A stretch of 55,153 nt of DNA from an uncultured Gammaproteobacteria bacterium (GTDB taxonomy: Bacteria > Pseudomonadota > Gammaproteobacteria > Pseudomonadales > Ketobacteraceae): positions 1-55,153 of the forward strand of contig CAJXXT010000006.1 in assembly GCA_913063495.1 (NCBI GenBank), written 5' to 3'. Below the pieces are notes generated by a model. That model was not told the origin of the DNA. It saw only the letters and a program-made list of their open reading frames with translations, and searched no databases. The position numbers and the translations under genes are program-made. This document shows positions 40,211 to 50,328 of this stretch, one piece after another. The first letter of the stretch is position 1. Every line of letters starts with the position of its first letter.

Positions 40211-40274
40211 TATATTTAGAGGAACATAAAAAATGCCAGCAAATGCTGGCATTTTTTATGTTCCTCTAAATATA
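40211..40274. terminator. bidirectional terminator, 30-bp perfect inverted repeat
   Basis: Left arm 40211-40240 and right arm 40245-40274 are perfectly complementary around a 4-nt loop, with a GCCAGC/GCTGGC tip next to A6/T6 tracts. It lies between convergent porin 2 and fabB and would terminate both. Confidence 0.92.
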
Positions 40275-40281
40275 CAAAGAG

Positions 40282-41502
40282 TTAATTTGTATATTTTTGG
40301 AAAATCAAACTAGCATTTGTACCACCAAAACCAAAGCTATTAGACATCACACGCTCGAGGCCGGCATTTTCAACCGTTGTTGTTGCAATCGGTGCGCCCT
40401 CTAATGCAGGATCTAGATTTTTAACGTTGGCAGAGGCCGCAATAAAATCATTCTCCATCATTAATAAGCAATAGATAGCTTCTTGTACACCGGCTGCGCC
40501 AAGAGAGTGGCCAGTTAATGATTTTGTTGAACTAATTGCAGGGATGTTATCGCCAAATACAGCCTTCGCTGCTTTTGCTTCTGCAATATCACCAACAGGG
40601 GTACTAGTACCGTGCGCATTGATATAGTCAACACTACCTGCTTCTACCGTAGATAAAGCCATTTCCATACAACGTTGAGCGCCTTCTCCAGAAGGGGCAA
40701 CCATATCGTAGCCATCGGACGTAGCGCCGTAACCGACGAGTTCACCATAAATTTTTGCGCCACGGGCCTTGGCATGCTCTAGCTCTTCAAGAACTAACAT
40801 ACCGCCACCACCAGCGATAACAAAGCCATCTCGGCTCTCGTCAAAGGCACGAGCCGCGGTTTCCGGTGAATCGTTGTATTTACTTGATAATGCCCCCATG
40901 GCATCAAATAACATAGAAAGGGTCCAATGCAGCTCTTCACCACCACCGGCAAATACAATGTCTTGTTTGCCGAGTTGTATTAACTCTCCGGCGTGACCAA
41001 TACAGTGGCTACTTGTGGCACACGCAGATGCCATAGAATAGTTAACCCCTTTGATTTTAAAGGGAGTTGCTAGACAGGCAGATACTGTACTCGCCATTGT
41101 GCGAGGTACCATGTAGGGGCCGACACGTTTTACCGCTTTGTTGCGAGCAATGTCTGCAGCCTCAACTTGGTTGCTTGAACTTGCACCACCGGAACCAGCC
41201 ACTAAGCCGGTTCGAATATTAGAAACCTGTTCATCACTTAGGCCGGCATCTTTAACGGCTTGTTGCATGGCGATATAAGCAAATGCCGCCGCATCACCCA
41301 TAAAGCGCTGGGTTTTCCGGTCAATAAATTCACTTTTATCAATATCAACAGCGCCAGCAACATGGCTTCTGAAACCACGTTCTTGATAGTCTTCCTGAAA
41401 AGAAATACCCGATTTGCTTTCTCGAAGCGCATTAACGACGGTTTCTTTGTCGTTACCGATGCAGGAAACGATTCCCAAGCCTGTGACTACAACACGTCTC
41501 AT
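40282..41502 (-). CDS. fabB: beta-ketoacyl-ACP synthase I
   Basis: A 406-residue KAS I condensing enzyme, required with FabA for unsaturated fatty acid synthesis. The active-site Cys161 is in [15 protein letters not shown], with the two histidines in [11 protein letters not shown] and [13 protein letters not shown], and the C-terminal glycine-rich [17 protein letters not shown] 41502 with AAGGA upstream is chosen; a longer frame overlaps fabA and is unlikely. It follows fabA by about 10 nt in the classic fabAB operon. Confidence 0.96.
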   Translation of the reverse strand: MRRVVVTGLGIVSCIGNDKETVVNALRESKSGISFQEDYQERGFRSHVAGAVDIDKSEFIDRKTQRFMGDAAAFAYIAMQQAVKDAGLSDEQVSNIRTGLVAGSGGASSSNQVEAADIARNKAVKRVGPYMVPRTMASTVSACLATPFKIKGVNYSMASACATSSHCIGHAGELIQLGKQDIVFAGGGEELHWTLSMLFDAMGALSSKYNDSPETAARAFDESRDGFVIAGGGGMLVLEELEHAKARGAKIYGELVGYGATSDGYDMVAPSGEGAQRCMEMALSTVEAGSVDYINAHGTSTPVGDIAEAKAAKAVFGDNIPAISSTKSLTGHSLGAAGVQEAIYCLLMMENDFIAASANVKNLDPALEGAPIATTTVENAGLERVMSNSFGFGGTNASLIFQKYTN

Positions 41503-41512
41503 TTTATATTCC

Positions 41513-42028
41513 TTAGAAATTCTCGGTTGATGTAAAGAGTCCAACGCGTAAGTCTTTGGCGGTGTAAATTACCTTGCCATCAACTTCAACAGTGCCATCG
41601 GCAATGCCCATAACCAGTTTACGCTCAATTAAGCGTTTTATGGTTAAGCGATAGGTTACTTTTTTAGCCGTTGGTAATACCTGGCCAGTAAATTTAATCT
41701 CACCAGAGCCTAAGGCTCTACCTCTTCCAGGGTTTCCTTTCCAACCGAGGAAGAACCCAACGATTTGCCACATAGCATCAACACCTAAGCAGCCTGGCAT
41801 AACAGGGTCGGTTTCAAAGTGGCAATCAAAAAACCAAAGATCAGGTGTGATATCCAATTCAGCAATGATTTCACCTTTACCGTGTTCACCGCCATCTGCG
41901 GTGATCGAAGTGATTCGATCCATCATTAACATGTTAGGAAGGGGAAGCCGGGCATTGCCTGGGCCAAATAGGTCGCCGTGACCGCATGCAAGCAGGTCTT
42001 CACGGTCAAATGAATTTTTATCAATCAT
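41513..42028 (-). CDS. fabA: 3-hydroxydecanoyl-[ACP] dehydratase/isomerase
   Basis: A 171-residue hot-dog-fold enzyme that dehydrates 3-hydroxydecanoyl-ACP and isomerises it to cis-3-decenoyl-ACP, the branch point to unsaturated fatty acids. Catalytic His70 lies in [17 protein letters not shown], and the Asp is in the following GVDAMWQ. Length equals the E. coli enzyme (172). No clear Shine-Dalgarno precedes ATG 42028. Any FabR- or DesT-type operator upstream was not recognised. Confidence 0.97.
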   Translation of the reverse strand: MIDKNSFDREDLLACGHGDLFGPGNARLPLPNMLMMDRITSITADGGEHGKGEIIAELDITPDLWFFDCHFETDPVMPGCLGVDAMWQIVGFFLGWKGNPGRGRALGSGEIKFTGQVLPTAKKVTYRLTIKRLIERKLVMGIADGTVEVDGKVIYTAKDLRVGLFTSTENF

Positions 42029-42506
42029 GTGTGAGGTTACTAACTGGTAGATATTTTGATGGTATGGATTGAAGGGCTATTTCTATATAAAAAGACATAA
42101 GATAAGCCGGTAGTTTCAACCCCCTGGATGCCACGTAATTCTTTGTTAAAGAAGTCTATAAGTGGCGCGGTTTATTATTGTTATATCGTTTGACATACCG
42201 CACCTTGATAATATCTCTTTCGGTGCAACAGATCGACCCCAAAGTACGCGGATTTTGCAACAAAATACGTCGAATCGCGCATATATCAAGGAATTAAGGG
42301 AGTGTATTTTATATGCTGCGGTCAAAGCGGCGTCTTAGGTTGAATTATGAATTGAGTTAACATTTGAACTAGGTGCTGAACTGCAGATAGAAATACCGTG
42401 TTACCTTGGAAATTGCGTATTGTGTTTTGTGTTACAGTACGCTCCCTAAATAACATCAAGCGAACACTAAGCTAATACCGACCCACCCATAGGTTAGGAG
42501 ATTGAC
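42029..42506. other. divergent fabA / ccmF intergenic region
   Basis: A 478-bp gap that must carry promoters for fabAB (minus) and ccmFGHI (plus). I could not fit convincing -35/-10 pairs or a recognised FabR/DesT/FadR site. A 5-bp inverted repeat GCACC / GGTGC surrounds 42201-42225. No gene is supported. Confidence 0.5.
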
Positions 42507-44510
42507 GTGATACCTGAAATTGGGCATTTTGCCATTATTATTGCCATGGTTATTGCTATTGTGCAGGCCATTTTGCCACTAGCAGGCGCTGCAAGACAAA
42601 ATACCCGATGGATGGGGGTAGCTAAACCGGCCGCAGTGACACAATTTATTTTTATGTGTATTGCCTTTATTTGTCTCGCGTATTCATTCGCAACGAATGA
42701 CTTTACGGTCAAGTATGTGGCAGGGCACTCTAATACCTACTTACCTATGGCGTTTAAGTTATCTGCGGTATGGGGGGGGCACGAAGGGTCTTTGTTATTA
42801 TGGGCACTTACTCTCAGTGGTTGGACCTGCGCGGTGGCGTTACGCAGCCAACAGTTGCCACAACTTATGTTGGCTCGTGTTCTCGGGGTATTAGGTTTAG
42901 TTGCCGTGGGGTTTTATTCCTTTCTTATTTATACATCAAACCCGTTCGAGCGTTTATTACCTCAGTTCCCTGTAGATGGCGCAGATTTGAATCCACTGCT
43001 GCAAGATTTTGGGCTTATTGTTCACCCTCCCATGTTGTATATGGGCTACGTGGGCTTTTCTGTGGTATTTGCATTTGCAGTGGCAGGGTTATTGGGTGGT
43101 CGCTTGGATAGTGCTTGGGCTCGGTGGGCCCGACCTTGGACGGTGGCATCTTGGTGTTTTTTAACGGTAGGGATTGCGCTAGGAAGTTGGTGGGCTTATT
43201 ACGAATTAGGCTGGGGTGGCTGGTGGTTCTGGGATCCTGTTGAGAATGCGTCTTTTATGCCTTGGTTATCAGGTACCGCATTGATACATTCTTTAGCAGT
43301 GACTGACAAGCGTGGGGTTTTTAAATCTTGGACGGTATTATTGGCTATTATGACATTCTCATTAAGCTTACTGGGAACATTCCTGGTTCGTTCTGGCGTG
43401 TTAACATCCGTTCACGCATTTGCCAGTGATCCAGAAAGAGGTTTCTTTATTCTCGTCTTTTTATTCATGGTAATTGGCGGATCTTTATTGCTATTTGCTA
43501 TTAGAGCCCCTCGGTTACAGACGAACAGTCAGTACAGCGGTGTATCGAGAGAAGTACTGTTGCTCGCAAACAATATCATGTTGGTGTTAGCCACTGTTAT
43601 CGTTCTAATGGGCACACTATTCCCTATCTTTTTTGACGTGCTAGGGTTAGAGAAAATTTCAATTGGTGCGCCTTATTTTAATGCTATGTTTGCACCCGTT
43701 GTCGTGGGGTTACTCTTTTTGATGGGTATAGGTCCGTTATTAAATTGGAAGCGACACAAAGTCGAAAGGTTAATTCGACCATTTATTATTGCTTTTGTGT
43801 CCTCTGTGATAATAGCGATGATTGCTTTAAATCTTTTGGGTATGTCTCTGTCACTTTGGGTTTGCTTGGCGGTGATTGTTGCTGTGTGGGTGGTATGGTT
43901 AACGTTGTTGGATTTTTATCGTAAAATGAATACCGCCAGCCAGGGTTTATGGGCTGGTTTTAACCGGCTTTCTCGCAGTTATAAAGGAATGATTGTTGCT
44001 CATATGGGAATCGTAATTACGGTTATTGGAGTAACGATTGTGGCAACACAAGATGTTGAAAAAGACGTAAGAATGCGAGCGGGAGATCATGCTGTTGTTG
44101 GTAAGTATGAATTTCGTTTTCGCGGTGTGCAGGAAATTCCAGGACCAAATTTTACTGCGCAGCGGGGCCAGGTAGATGTGTATGTTGATGAATCGTTGGT
44201 AGCGCAATTAACACCAGAAAAACGCCGTTATTGGGTGCAACGAAATACCATGACAGAAGCGGCTATCGATGCAGGGTTTTCTCGTGACTTATATGTTGCT
44301 CTTGGGGAACCTTTGGGTGATGGCAGTTGGGCGGTACGGATATACTATAAACCCTTTATTCGATGGGTATGGGGAGGGGGGGTGATTATGGCGCTTGGAG
44401 GAGTATTAGCAATGAGTGATCGCCGCTATCGGTTGAAAGTAACGAGTCGTTTGAAAATGCAACGCGGATTAATTGATAGCAATGGGTTAAATACGGGAAC
44501 GCAGGCGTAG
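42507..44510 (+). CDS. ccmF: cytochrome c maturation protein CcmF (heme lyase subunit)
   Basis: A 667-residue polytopic inner-membrane protein of the system I cytochrome c maturation pathway. The tryptophan-rich signature WGGWWFWDPVENASFMPWL is intact, with conserved histidine-containing loops around VHPPMLYMGYVG and about 14-15 hydrophobic helices. With CcmH and CcmI it ligates heme from CcmE to apocytochrome c. GTG 42507 is preceded by TTAGGAG. Upstream is fabA rather than ccmE, so ccmABCDE must be elsewhere. Confidence 0.96.
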   Translation: MIPEIGHFAIIIAMVIAIVQAILPLAGAARQNTRWMGVAKPAAVTQFIFMCIAFICLAYSFATNDFTVKYVAGHSNTYLPMAFKLSAVWGGHEGSLLLWALTLSGWTCAVALRSQQLPQLMLARVLGVLGLVAVGFYSFLIYTSNPFERLLPQFPVDGADLNPLLQDFGLIVHPPMLYMGYVGFSVVFAFAVAGLLGGRLDSAWARWARPWTVASWCFLTVGIALGSWWAYYELGWGGWWFWDPVENASFMPWLSGTALIHSLAVTDKRGVFKSWTVLLAIMTFSLSLLGTFLVRSGVLTSVHAFASDPERGFFILVFLFMVIGGSLLLFAIRAPRLQTNSQYSGVSREVLLLANNIMLVLATVIVLMGTLFPIFFDVLGLEKISIGAPYFNAMFAPVVVGLLFLMGIGPLLNWKRHKVERLIRPFIIAFVSSVIIAMIALNLLGMSLSLWVCLAVIVAVWVVWLTLLDFYRKMNTASQGLWAGFNRLSRSYKGMIVAHMGIVITVIGVTIVATQDVEKDVRMRAGDHAVVGKYEFRFRGVQEIPGPNFTAQRGQVDVYVDESLVAQLTPEKRRYWVQRNTMTEAAIDAGFSRDLYVALGEPLGDGSWAVRIYYKPFIRWVWGGGVIMALGGVLAMSDRRYRLKVTSRLKMQRGLIDSNGLNTGTQA

Positions 44511-44535
44511 GCCAGACGTTAAAGAGGGTAAGAAA

Positions 44536-45069
44536 ATGAAATGGATACGATTTGGCGTTCCTTTATTGTTGTTTGTAGTGATGGCTGCGTTTCTAGCCAA
44601 AGGTCTTGAAAATGACCCCAGGCATTTGCCATCGGCTCGTTTAGATCAAAAAATCCCAGAGTTCAACCTACCAACACTTAATGATGGTGCGGTTTTTGTG
44701 ACGCAACAAGATCTCAAAGGCCCTTTGTTGCTGAACGTATGGGCAACATGGTGTCCGTCCTGCAGGGTTGAGCACCCAATGTTAAATGCGTTGGCCAAAC
44801 AAGGGGTTACGATAGTAGGTTTGAACTATAAGGATGAGCGAGCAGAGGCTCAGGCGTATTTACAAAAATACCATAATCCATACTCAATCGTTATTTTTGA
44901 TCAAGAAGGGGACTTGGGACTGGATCTAGGGGTTTATGGTGCACCAGAAACCTATTTCATTGATGCTAGGGGCGTTATTCGCCATCGCCATGTGGGTGTT
45001 GTGTCTGATGTGGAATGGGAACAAAACCTTTTGGCTATTTGGCAGTCTTTAGCTGAGGAGAAAATATGA
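44536..45069 (+). CDS. ccmG: thiol-disulfide oxidoreductase CcmG/DsbE
   Basis: A 177-residue membrane-anchored periplasmic thioredoxin-fold protein. A single N-terminal helix (about 6-23) precedes the domain with NVWATWCPSCRVEHP (Cys73, Cys76) and the cis-proline region GVYGAPETYFID. It keeps the apocytochrome CXXCH cysteines reduced for heme attachment. Its stop overlaps the ccmH start by 4 nt (ATGA). Confidence 0.95.
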   Translation: MKWIRFGVPLLLFVVMAAFLAKGLENDPRHLPSARLDQKIPEFNLPTLNDGAVFVTQQDLKGPLLLNVWATWCPSCRVEHPMLNALAKQGVTIVGLNYKDERAEAQAYLQKYHNPYSIVIFDQEGDLGLDLGVYGAPETYFIDARGVIRHRHVGVVSDVEWEQNLLAIWQSLAEEKI

Positions 45070-45617
45070 TATCTTTCGCTCGACTTTATGCCGTTGCAGC
45101 CGCCGTGCTGTTTCTAATAATGGCGACAGTCAGTATTGCCACCATTGATGTATATGAATTCGAAAATGTTCAGCAGGAAGAGGATTTTAGTGTCCTGGTA
45201 CAAGAGTTGCGATGCCCTAAGTGTCAAAATCAAAACATTGCAGATTCTAATGCGGGGTTGGCAAAGGATATTAAGGATAGAGCCTATAAATTATTACGAG
45301 ATGGAAAATCCAAAGAATACATCATCGATTATATGGTTGAGCGCTACGGGGATTTTATAACTTACCGGCCCCCTGTAACCAAAAAAACCTGGGTGTTGTG
45401 GTTTGGTCCTTTGATTTTGTTGGTTGTTGTTGTTCTGGTTTTGGTGTTGCGAAAAAGTACTGGCCCTAAACCTCAAGGTTCCGCTCATATTACGGATGAG
45501 CAAAAACAGCGTGTTGATGCATTGTTAGAGCGTTATGAGCAAGCGGGCGAGCAGGCAATTGCTGAGAATGAAGACCAGAATAACGTTCAGAGAGATGATC
45601 AAAAGAGGAAGATGTAG
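45066..45617 (+). CDS. ccmH: cytochrome c maturation protein CcmH
   Basis: A 183-residue protein with an N-terminal hydrophobic segment (about 6-27), the LRCPKCQNQNIADSNA motif (Cys50, Cys53) and a C-terminal helix (about 110-128). This is the separate thiol-oxidoreductase CcmH (short form), with the TPR part encoded by the following gene. It resolves or reduces the apocytochrome disulfide together with CcmG. Confidence 0.95.
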   Translation: MISFARLYAVAAAVLFLIMATVSIATIDVYEFENVQQEEDFSVLVQELRCPKCQNQNIADSNAGLAKDIKDRAYKLLRDGKSKEYIIDYMVERYGDFITYRPPVTKKTWVLWFGPLILLVVVVLVLVLRKSTGPKPQGSAHITDEQKQRVDALLERYEQAGEQAIAENEDQNNVQRDDQKRKM

Positions 45618-45619
45618 TA

Positions 45620-46960
45620 ATGAGTATACTTGTCGGAATATTGTTCCTGATGGCGTTGGCTGCTACCGCAATGATTGTCGGGCCGTTGCTGGCGAAACCG
45701 CAGGTCGTTTCTGCTCGGCAGGATGTGTCTCGGGATGCCGTTAATTCAGTTGTTTTCAGTGACCGATTAGCAGAGCTACAGCTTGATGTTACTACCAATA
45801 CTATCTCTCAAGAAGAGTTTGAAAAGCTGAAAATAGAGCTAGAAATTGGATTGTTAAGTGACGTTCCTGATACGTCAAAAGACACGACCGCAAACGATGA
45901 AGGGAAGAATAAAAGGGGCGCGCGGGCAATGGTGGCTGCGATTGCTGTTGTTATACTCGTACCGATAATGTCTTTAGGGTCATACTACCAAGAAGGTTAT
46001 AGGCCAGAAGTTGAGACGTGGTTACAACTAAGGAAAGATATGGCCCCGGTTTTTGCGGCTTTAATGGCGGGGGAGAAGCCAAAAGCAGATGGCTCTGATC
46101 GAACGGTTGTTGATTTTGTGACTGCTTTGCAGCGAGAAGCTCAAGAAAACCCCGATGATGCGAATATGTGGCATATGTTGGGAATGGGGTATCAGCAAAT
46201 GCAGACAGGCGAGCAGGCGGAGCAGGCATTACGACGGGCTTATCGTATTGAGCCTGATAATCCGCGTTACCGTTTGGCCCTGGCGCAATTACTTGTGGGT
46301 ATGGAACAGGGGAAAATAACACAAGAAAGTGAATCACTTCTTTTGGCGGTTCTAAAAAATGACCCGGTGAATATGCAGGCGTTAGCTATGCTAGGCATGG
46401 GAGCGTTTTTTGCAGAGCGGTTCCAGCAGTCACTTACGTATTGGGAGCGGTTACTCGTAGTATCCCGAAAATTTAATGCACCTCAAGAAAAAATCGATAT
46501 ATTGAAGAGAAGTATTGCCGCAGCAAAGACGCGCCTTAATGCGAAGGGTGTGGTCTCGAAGAGTACCGATTCGATGGGGGGGCAAAAATCGGCAGAATCA
46601 GGTGCCCAGCTTCAAGTAACGGTATCGATCGATCCAGCGTTAGAAAAAACGTTAAACCCTACGGATACCCTATTTATCTATGCGCAAAAAGCGCAGGGCC
46701 CCAAAATGCCCCTAGCGGCGATTAAAAAACAAGTAGGAGAGTTTCCAATAACGGTAACCCTAAGTGATAAACAAGCGATGACGCCACAGTTTCGTTTGTC
46801 TAGTGCAGAGACCGTGATTGTGAAAGCTAGGGTGTCTGCAACACATAATGCGATACCTGCATCTGGGGATTTATTAGGTAAAAGCACAGTAATTAATTTG
46901 GTGGCGATAACGAATCAGCCCAAAAAAGTATCTTTAATTATTGATGCAACCGTCCCTTAG
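45620..46960 (+). CDS. ccmI: cytochrome c maturation protein CcmI (TPR)
   Basis: A 446-residue apocytochrome c chaperone. Two hydrophobic segments flank a short coiled region (about 3-22 and 102-122), as in CcmI, followed by a periplasmic TPR region (about 160-290, including ANMWHMLGMGYQQMQTGEQ and NPRYRLALAQLLVGM). The C-terminal domain (about 335-446) is beta-rich (LQVTVSIDPALEKTLNPTDTLFIYAQ), as in gammaproteobacterial CcmI proteins that recognise the apocytochrome C terminus. It is the last gene of ccmFGHI, 2 nt after ccmH. Confidence 0.92.
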   Translation: MSILVGILFLMALAATAMIVGPLLAKPQVVSARQDVSRDAVNSVVFSDRLAELQLDVTTNTISQEEFEKLKIELEIGLLSDVPDTSKDTTANDEGKNKRGARAMVAAIAVVILVPIMSLGSYYQEGYRPEVETWLQLRKDMAPVFAALMAGEKPKADGSDRTVVDFVTALQREAQENPDDANMWHMLGMGYQQMQTGEQAEQALRRAYRIEPDNPRYRLALAQLLVGMEQGKITQESESLLLAVLKNDPVNMQALAMLGMGAFFAERFQQSLTYWERLLVVSRKFNAPQEKIDILKRSIAAAKTRLNAKGVVSKSTDSMGGQKSAESGAQLQVTVSIDPALEKTLNPTDTLFIYAQKAQGPKMPLAAIKKQVGEFPITVTLSDKQAMTPQFRLSSAETVIVKARVSATHNAIPASGDLLGKSTVINLVAITNQPKKVSLIIDATVP

Positions 46961-47261
46961 GTTCTATTTTTATTATTCCGTTTTATTGTTTCGTTTTAAT
47001 TCAGCGCTAAACGGTTTATAACTAATACAATATTCAGTTATAAACCGTTTAGCACCTTCTCTCAAAAGTTATAAAAACAGACCTCTCAAACTAGTTAGGT
47101 TTGTGTTTTAAAAACAAACATTGCACACCGTCACATCATACCTTTGATCTATTCGTTACGTTGATCAAAATACCACTAATAATGAGGAAAATGCCACCAA
47201 TTAGCGCTAATCTAAATGGATGGCAGGGTGAGTTATTCAGTGATTTTCTATAGGTGGCAAT
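46961..47261. other. intergenic region between ccmI and the YbaK-HDOD gene
   Basis: It holds an 18-bp perfect inverted repeat (listed separately). A 23-codon frame (ATGAGGAAAATG..., ending just before the HDOD gene) has no Shine-Dalgarno and is not accepted. No convincing promoter was placed. Confidence 0.5.
47006..47053. repeat. 18-bp perfect inverted repeat with a 12-nt loop
   Basis: GCTAAACGGTTTATAACT (47006-47023) and AGTTATAAACCGTTTAGC (47036-47053) are perfect complements. No T-tract follows on the plus strand. It may terminate ccmFGHI in a Rho-independent-like but atypical way, or be a DNA-binding or mobile repeat. Confidence 0.8.
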
Positions 47262-48692
47262 ATGACTATTTCAACAACCATCAAGCGGTACCTAGATACT
47301 GCTGGTGTATCCTACAAAGAACATTCCCATCGACGCGAGGTGTGCCTGCGTACATTGGAGCAGGAGTTGGGATTGGATGCTCGTTATATTGCGGTGCCCA
47401 CGATTTTACAAAGTGACAAGAACGCACTACTAATGACGGTTATACCTTTAACCCATGAACTCGACTTAAAGCGACTGAACGGTATGTTACGGCGCCAATT
47501 TAGTGTTGTGACGGATGCAGATGTGTTGTCTGAATGGTTTAATGATGTGGAACCAGGAGCCTACCCAGCACTCGCTATGGCGTATAAAATGCCACTTATT
47601 GTTGATAGAAACTTAATGACGGATCAGCGGGTGTTTTTTAAATGTGGTACCCATAATGGTTTAATTAGTTTGGATGGCGACGATTTCCAGTATTTGTGCT
47701 CTTCGGTACCCAAAGCGGTGATTGCAAATCGACGTTCAATGGATGACTCGTTAGATGAGCCAGTTATACAAGAAGGGGCTCAACGTTCAACTATTGATGA
47801 AATTAAGGAAAAGTTAGGAAAAATAAACCGCTTGCCAGCAATGCCTCCCATGGCTTATCAAATAGTACGTTTAGTAAATGATGCGGAAACCACCGCAGAA
47901 CAGCTATCGGAAGTTGTTGAGTTGGATCCTAGTATTGCAATGCAAATTATGCGTTATGCCGGTTCTCCTTATTATGGGTATCGCGGCAATATAGATTCAG
48001 TTCAAGATGCTATAACCCGAGTGTTAGGCTTTGATCTTGTAAGTAACATTGCGCTGGGTATTGCATCAGCCAAAGCATTCAACATTGAAAAAGAAGGGCC
48101 GTTAGGGCTAAAAGCGTTTTGGCGGCATTCTTTGTATTCAGCCATGTTATCTCAAGCTATTGCACGAAAGGTGGGAGATATCGGTAAAATTAACCCGTCC
48201 ACTGCTTACCTTGGTGGTTTGTTGCATAACATGGGGGTTTTATTAATCGGACACCTTTTTCCACCAGAATTTAAAATGCTGAATAAACTGATTGAGAGTC
48301 ATCCCGGTGATAGTTTGCAAGTGTTAGAAAAACGCGTTATTGGATTAGGCCAGGCAAAGCAGGTGATTGAGTTAGGTCATAGTCAAATTGGCAGCTGGTT
48401 AATGGACAATTGGAATATGCCAGGCGAGATAATTGCTTGCTGTGAACATCATCATGATGAAAACTATAACGGGGAATTTGCAGATTACGTTCAAATAGTG
48501 CAAGTGAGCAATCAGTTGCTTGCAAGAGAAGGTATTGGCGATTGTGGTGTTATAGAAAGTAGCGAAGCGGGGTCTATGGACTCGTTGGAAGCATTTGACG
48601 TGCTTAGTATAGAAGAGCTAGAGGCCTTGTTTATGAATGTAATGGAGATGTGCGGTGAGATTGATGAATTAGCTGGGCGGATGGCGGCATAA
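47262..48692 (+). CDS. YbaK/aminoacyl-tRNA deacylase-like domain fused to HDOD domain
   Basis: A 476-residue two-domain protein. Residues 1-155 are a YbaK/ProXp-like trans-editing fold (TISTTIKRYLDTAGVSYKE, then ALLMTVIPLTHELD), and residues about 178-380 are an HDOD domain (KINRLPAMPPMAYQIVRLVND, FWRHSLYSAMLS, GGLLHNMGVLLIGHLF, CCEHHHDEN). HDOD proteins lack full HD phosphodiesterase chemistry and usually act in signalling. The combination suggests an amino-acid or tRNA-charging sensor coupled to a signalling output, but no function has been shown here. The start has AGGTGG 5 nt upstream. Confidence 0.8.
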   Translation: MTISTTIKRYLDTAGVSYKEHSHRREVCLRTLEQELGLDARYIAVPTILQSDKNALLMTVIPLTHELDLKRLNGMLRRQFSVVTDADVLSEWFNDVEPGAYPALAMAYKMPLIVDRNLMTDQRVFFKCGTHNGLISLDGDDFQYLCSSVPKAVIANRRSMDDSLDEPVIQEGAQRSTIDEIKEKLGKINRLPAMPPMAYQIVRLVNDAETTAEQLSEVVELDPSIAMQIMRYAGSPYYGYRGNIDSVQDAITRVLGFDLVSNIALGIASAKAFNIEKEGPLGLKAFWRHSLYSAMLSQAIARKVGDIGKINPSTAYLGGLLHNMGVLLIGHLFPPEFKMLNKLIESHPGDSLQVLEKRVIGLGQAKQVIELGHSQIGSWLMDNWNMPGEIIACCEHHHDENYNGEFADYVQIVQVSNQLLAREGIGDCGVIESSEAGSMDSLEAFDVLSIEELEALFMNVMEMCGEIDELAGRMAA

Positions 48693-49647
<955 letters not shown>

Positions 49648-49658
49648 ACCTGCATAAA

Positions 49659-49711
49659 TAAAATGACATTAAAAAAGGGAGCTATATGCTCCCTTTTTTA
49701 ATGTCATTTTA
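49659..49711 (+). terminator. 24-bp perfect terminator hairpin after adk
   Basis: Left arm 49659-49682 and right arm 49688-49711, with a 5-nt TATAT loop and a GGGAGC/GCTCCC tip flanked by A6 and T6. It is a strong intrinsic terminator and can act in both directions. Confidence 0.92.
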
Positions 49712-50328
49712 TTTAATATTTAGGTTCTTTATAGAGGCAAATATAGAACCTAAATATACCCCGTTTTACTATAGGGTTTATGCCCCATTTTTTACTCTAT
49801 TACAGCTCTTTTTTTTGTCACTTTGTCATGCCAAGCAAAAGGCTTTGTTTTTAATAAAAGCCACCCTCATTTATTGCCCATTTTATCCCTTTATTTACCC
49901 TCATTTTAGTACCAACCCTAAGCCTGTATTTGTATGGATTAATAAGTTATTAACATTTTTAAATGCTTCCATTTTACCGTTAACGATCCTCGACAATGGA
50001 GTGAAAGTTCTGAAAAATAGAAACTGCAGGAAGAGGGGAATCAGTTCCGAGGAGAACCCAAAGCGGATGATTTTTTAAAAAAAGAGACAATATTTTTTAA
50101 AAAATCCAAAAATATGAAAAAAAATCGTTAAATTTGTAAAAAAAATGGGTTATAGGGTGGAAATAAATAATATATTAAATATTATTCGCACGTGTACGTC
50201 ACACATGTGTTTTTTTTGTGCTACTTTTTTTAGAGGTGCGTAATTTCTGTGTGCTGAGTGCTGTTACTAGCACTGCCATTTAATCCACGTACTACTATTA
50301 AGTTGCCATCGCTGAGGAGATATAAACC
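49712..50328. other. AT-rich intergenic region with phased A-tracts upstream of the histone H1-like gene
   Basis: About 620 bp of low-GC DNA. A 130-codon frame (49686-50078) starts inside the adk terminator, is rich in Phe/Leu/Tyr and lacks a ribosome binding site, so I treat it as chance. A/T runs at 50071-50083, 50093-50104, 50108-50112, 50117-50124, 50130-50135 and 50138-50145 are spaced close to the helical repeat, predicting strong curvature. An imperfect palindrome CACGTGT-N7-ACATGTG lies at 50189-50209, and GAGGAG precedes the next gene. Confidence 0.7.
49716..49757. repeat. 13-bp inverted repeat just after the adk terminator
   Basis: ATATTTAGGTTCT (49716-49728) and AGAACCTAAATAT (49745-49757) are perfect complements around a 16-nt loop. 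It lacks a T-tract; function unknown. Confidence 0.7.

Noticed and set aside
42029-42506. FabR/DesT-type operator upstream of fabA
   Set aside because: I looked for a palindrome near the fabA start and found none that resembles known sites.
47181-47254. 23-codon frame immediately before the YbaK-HDOD gene
   Set aside because: It has no ribosome binding site and no leader-peptide signature such as runs of one amino acid.
49686-50078. 130-codon frame after adk
   Set aside because: It starts inside the adk terminator stem, has no ribosome binding site and a composition expected from AT-rich noncoding DNA.
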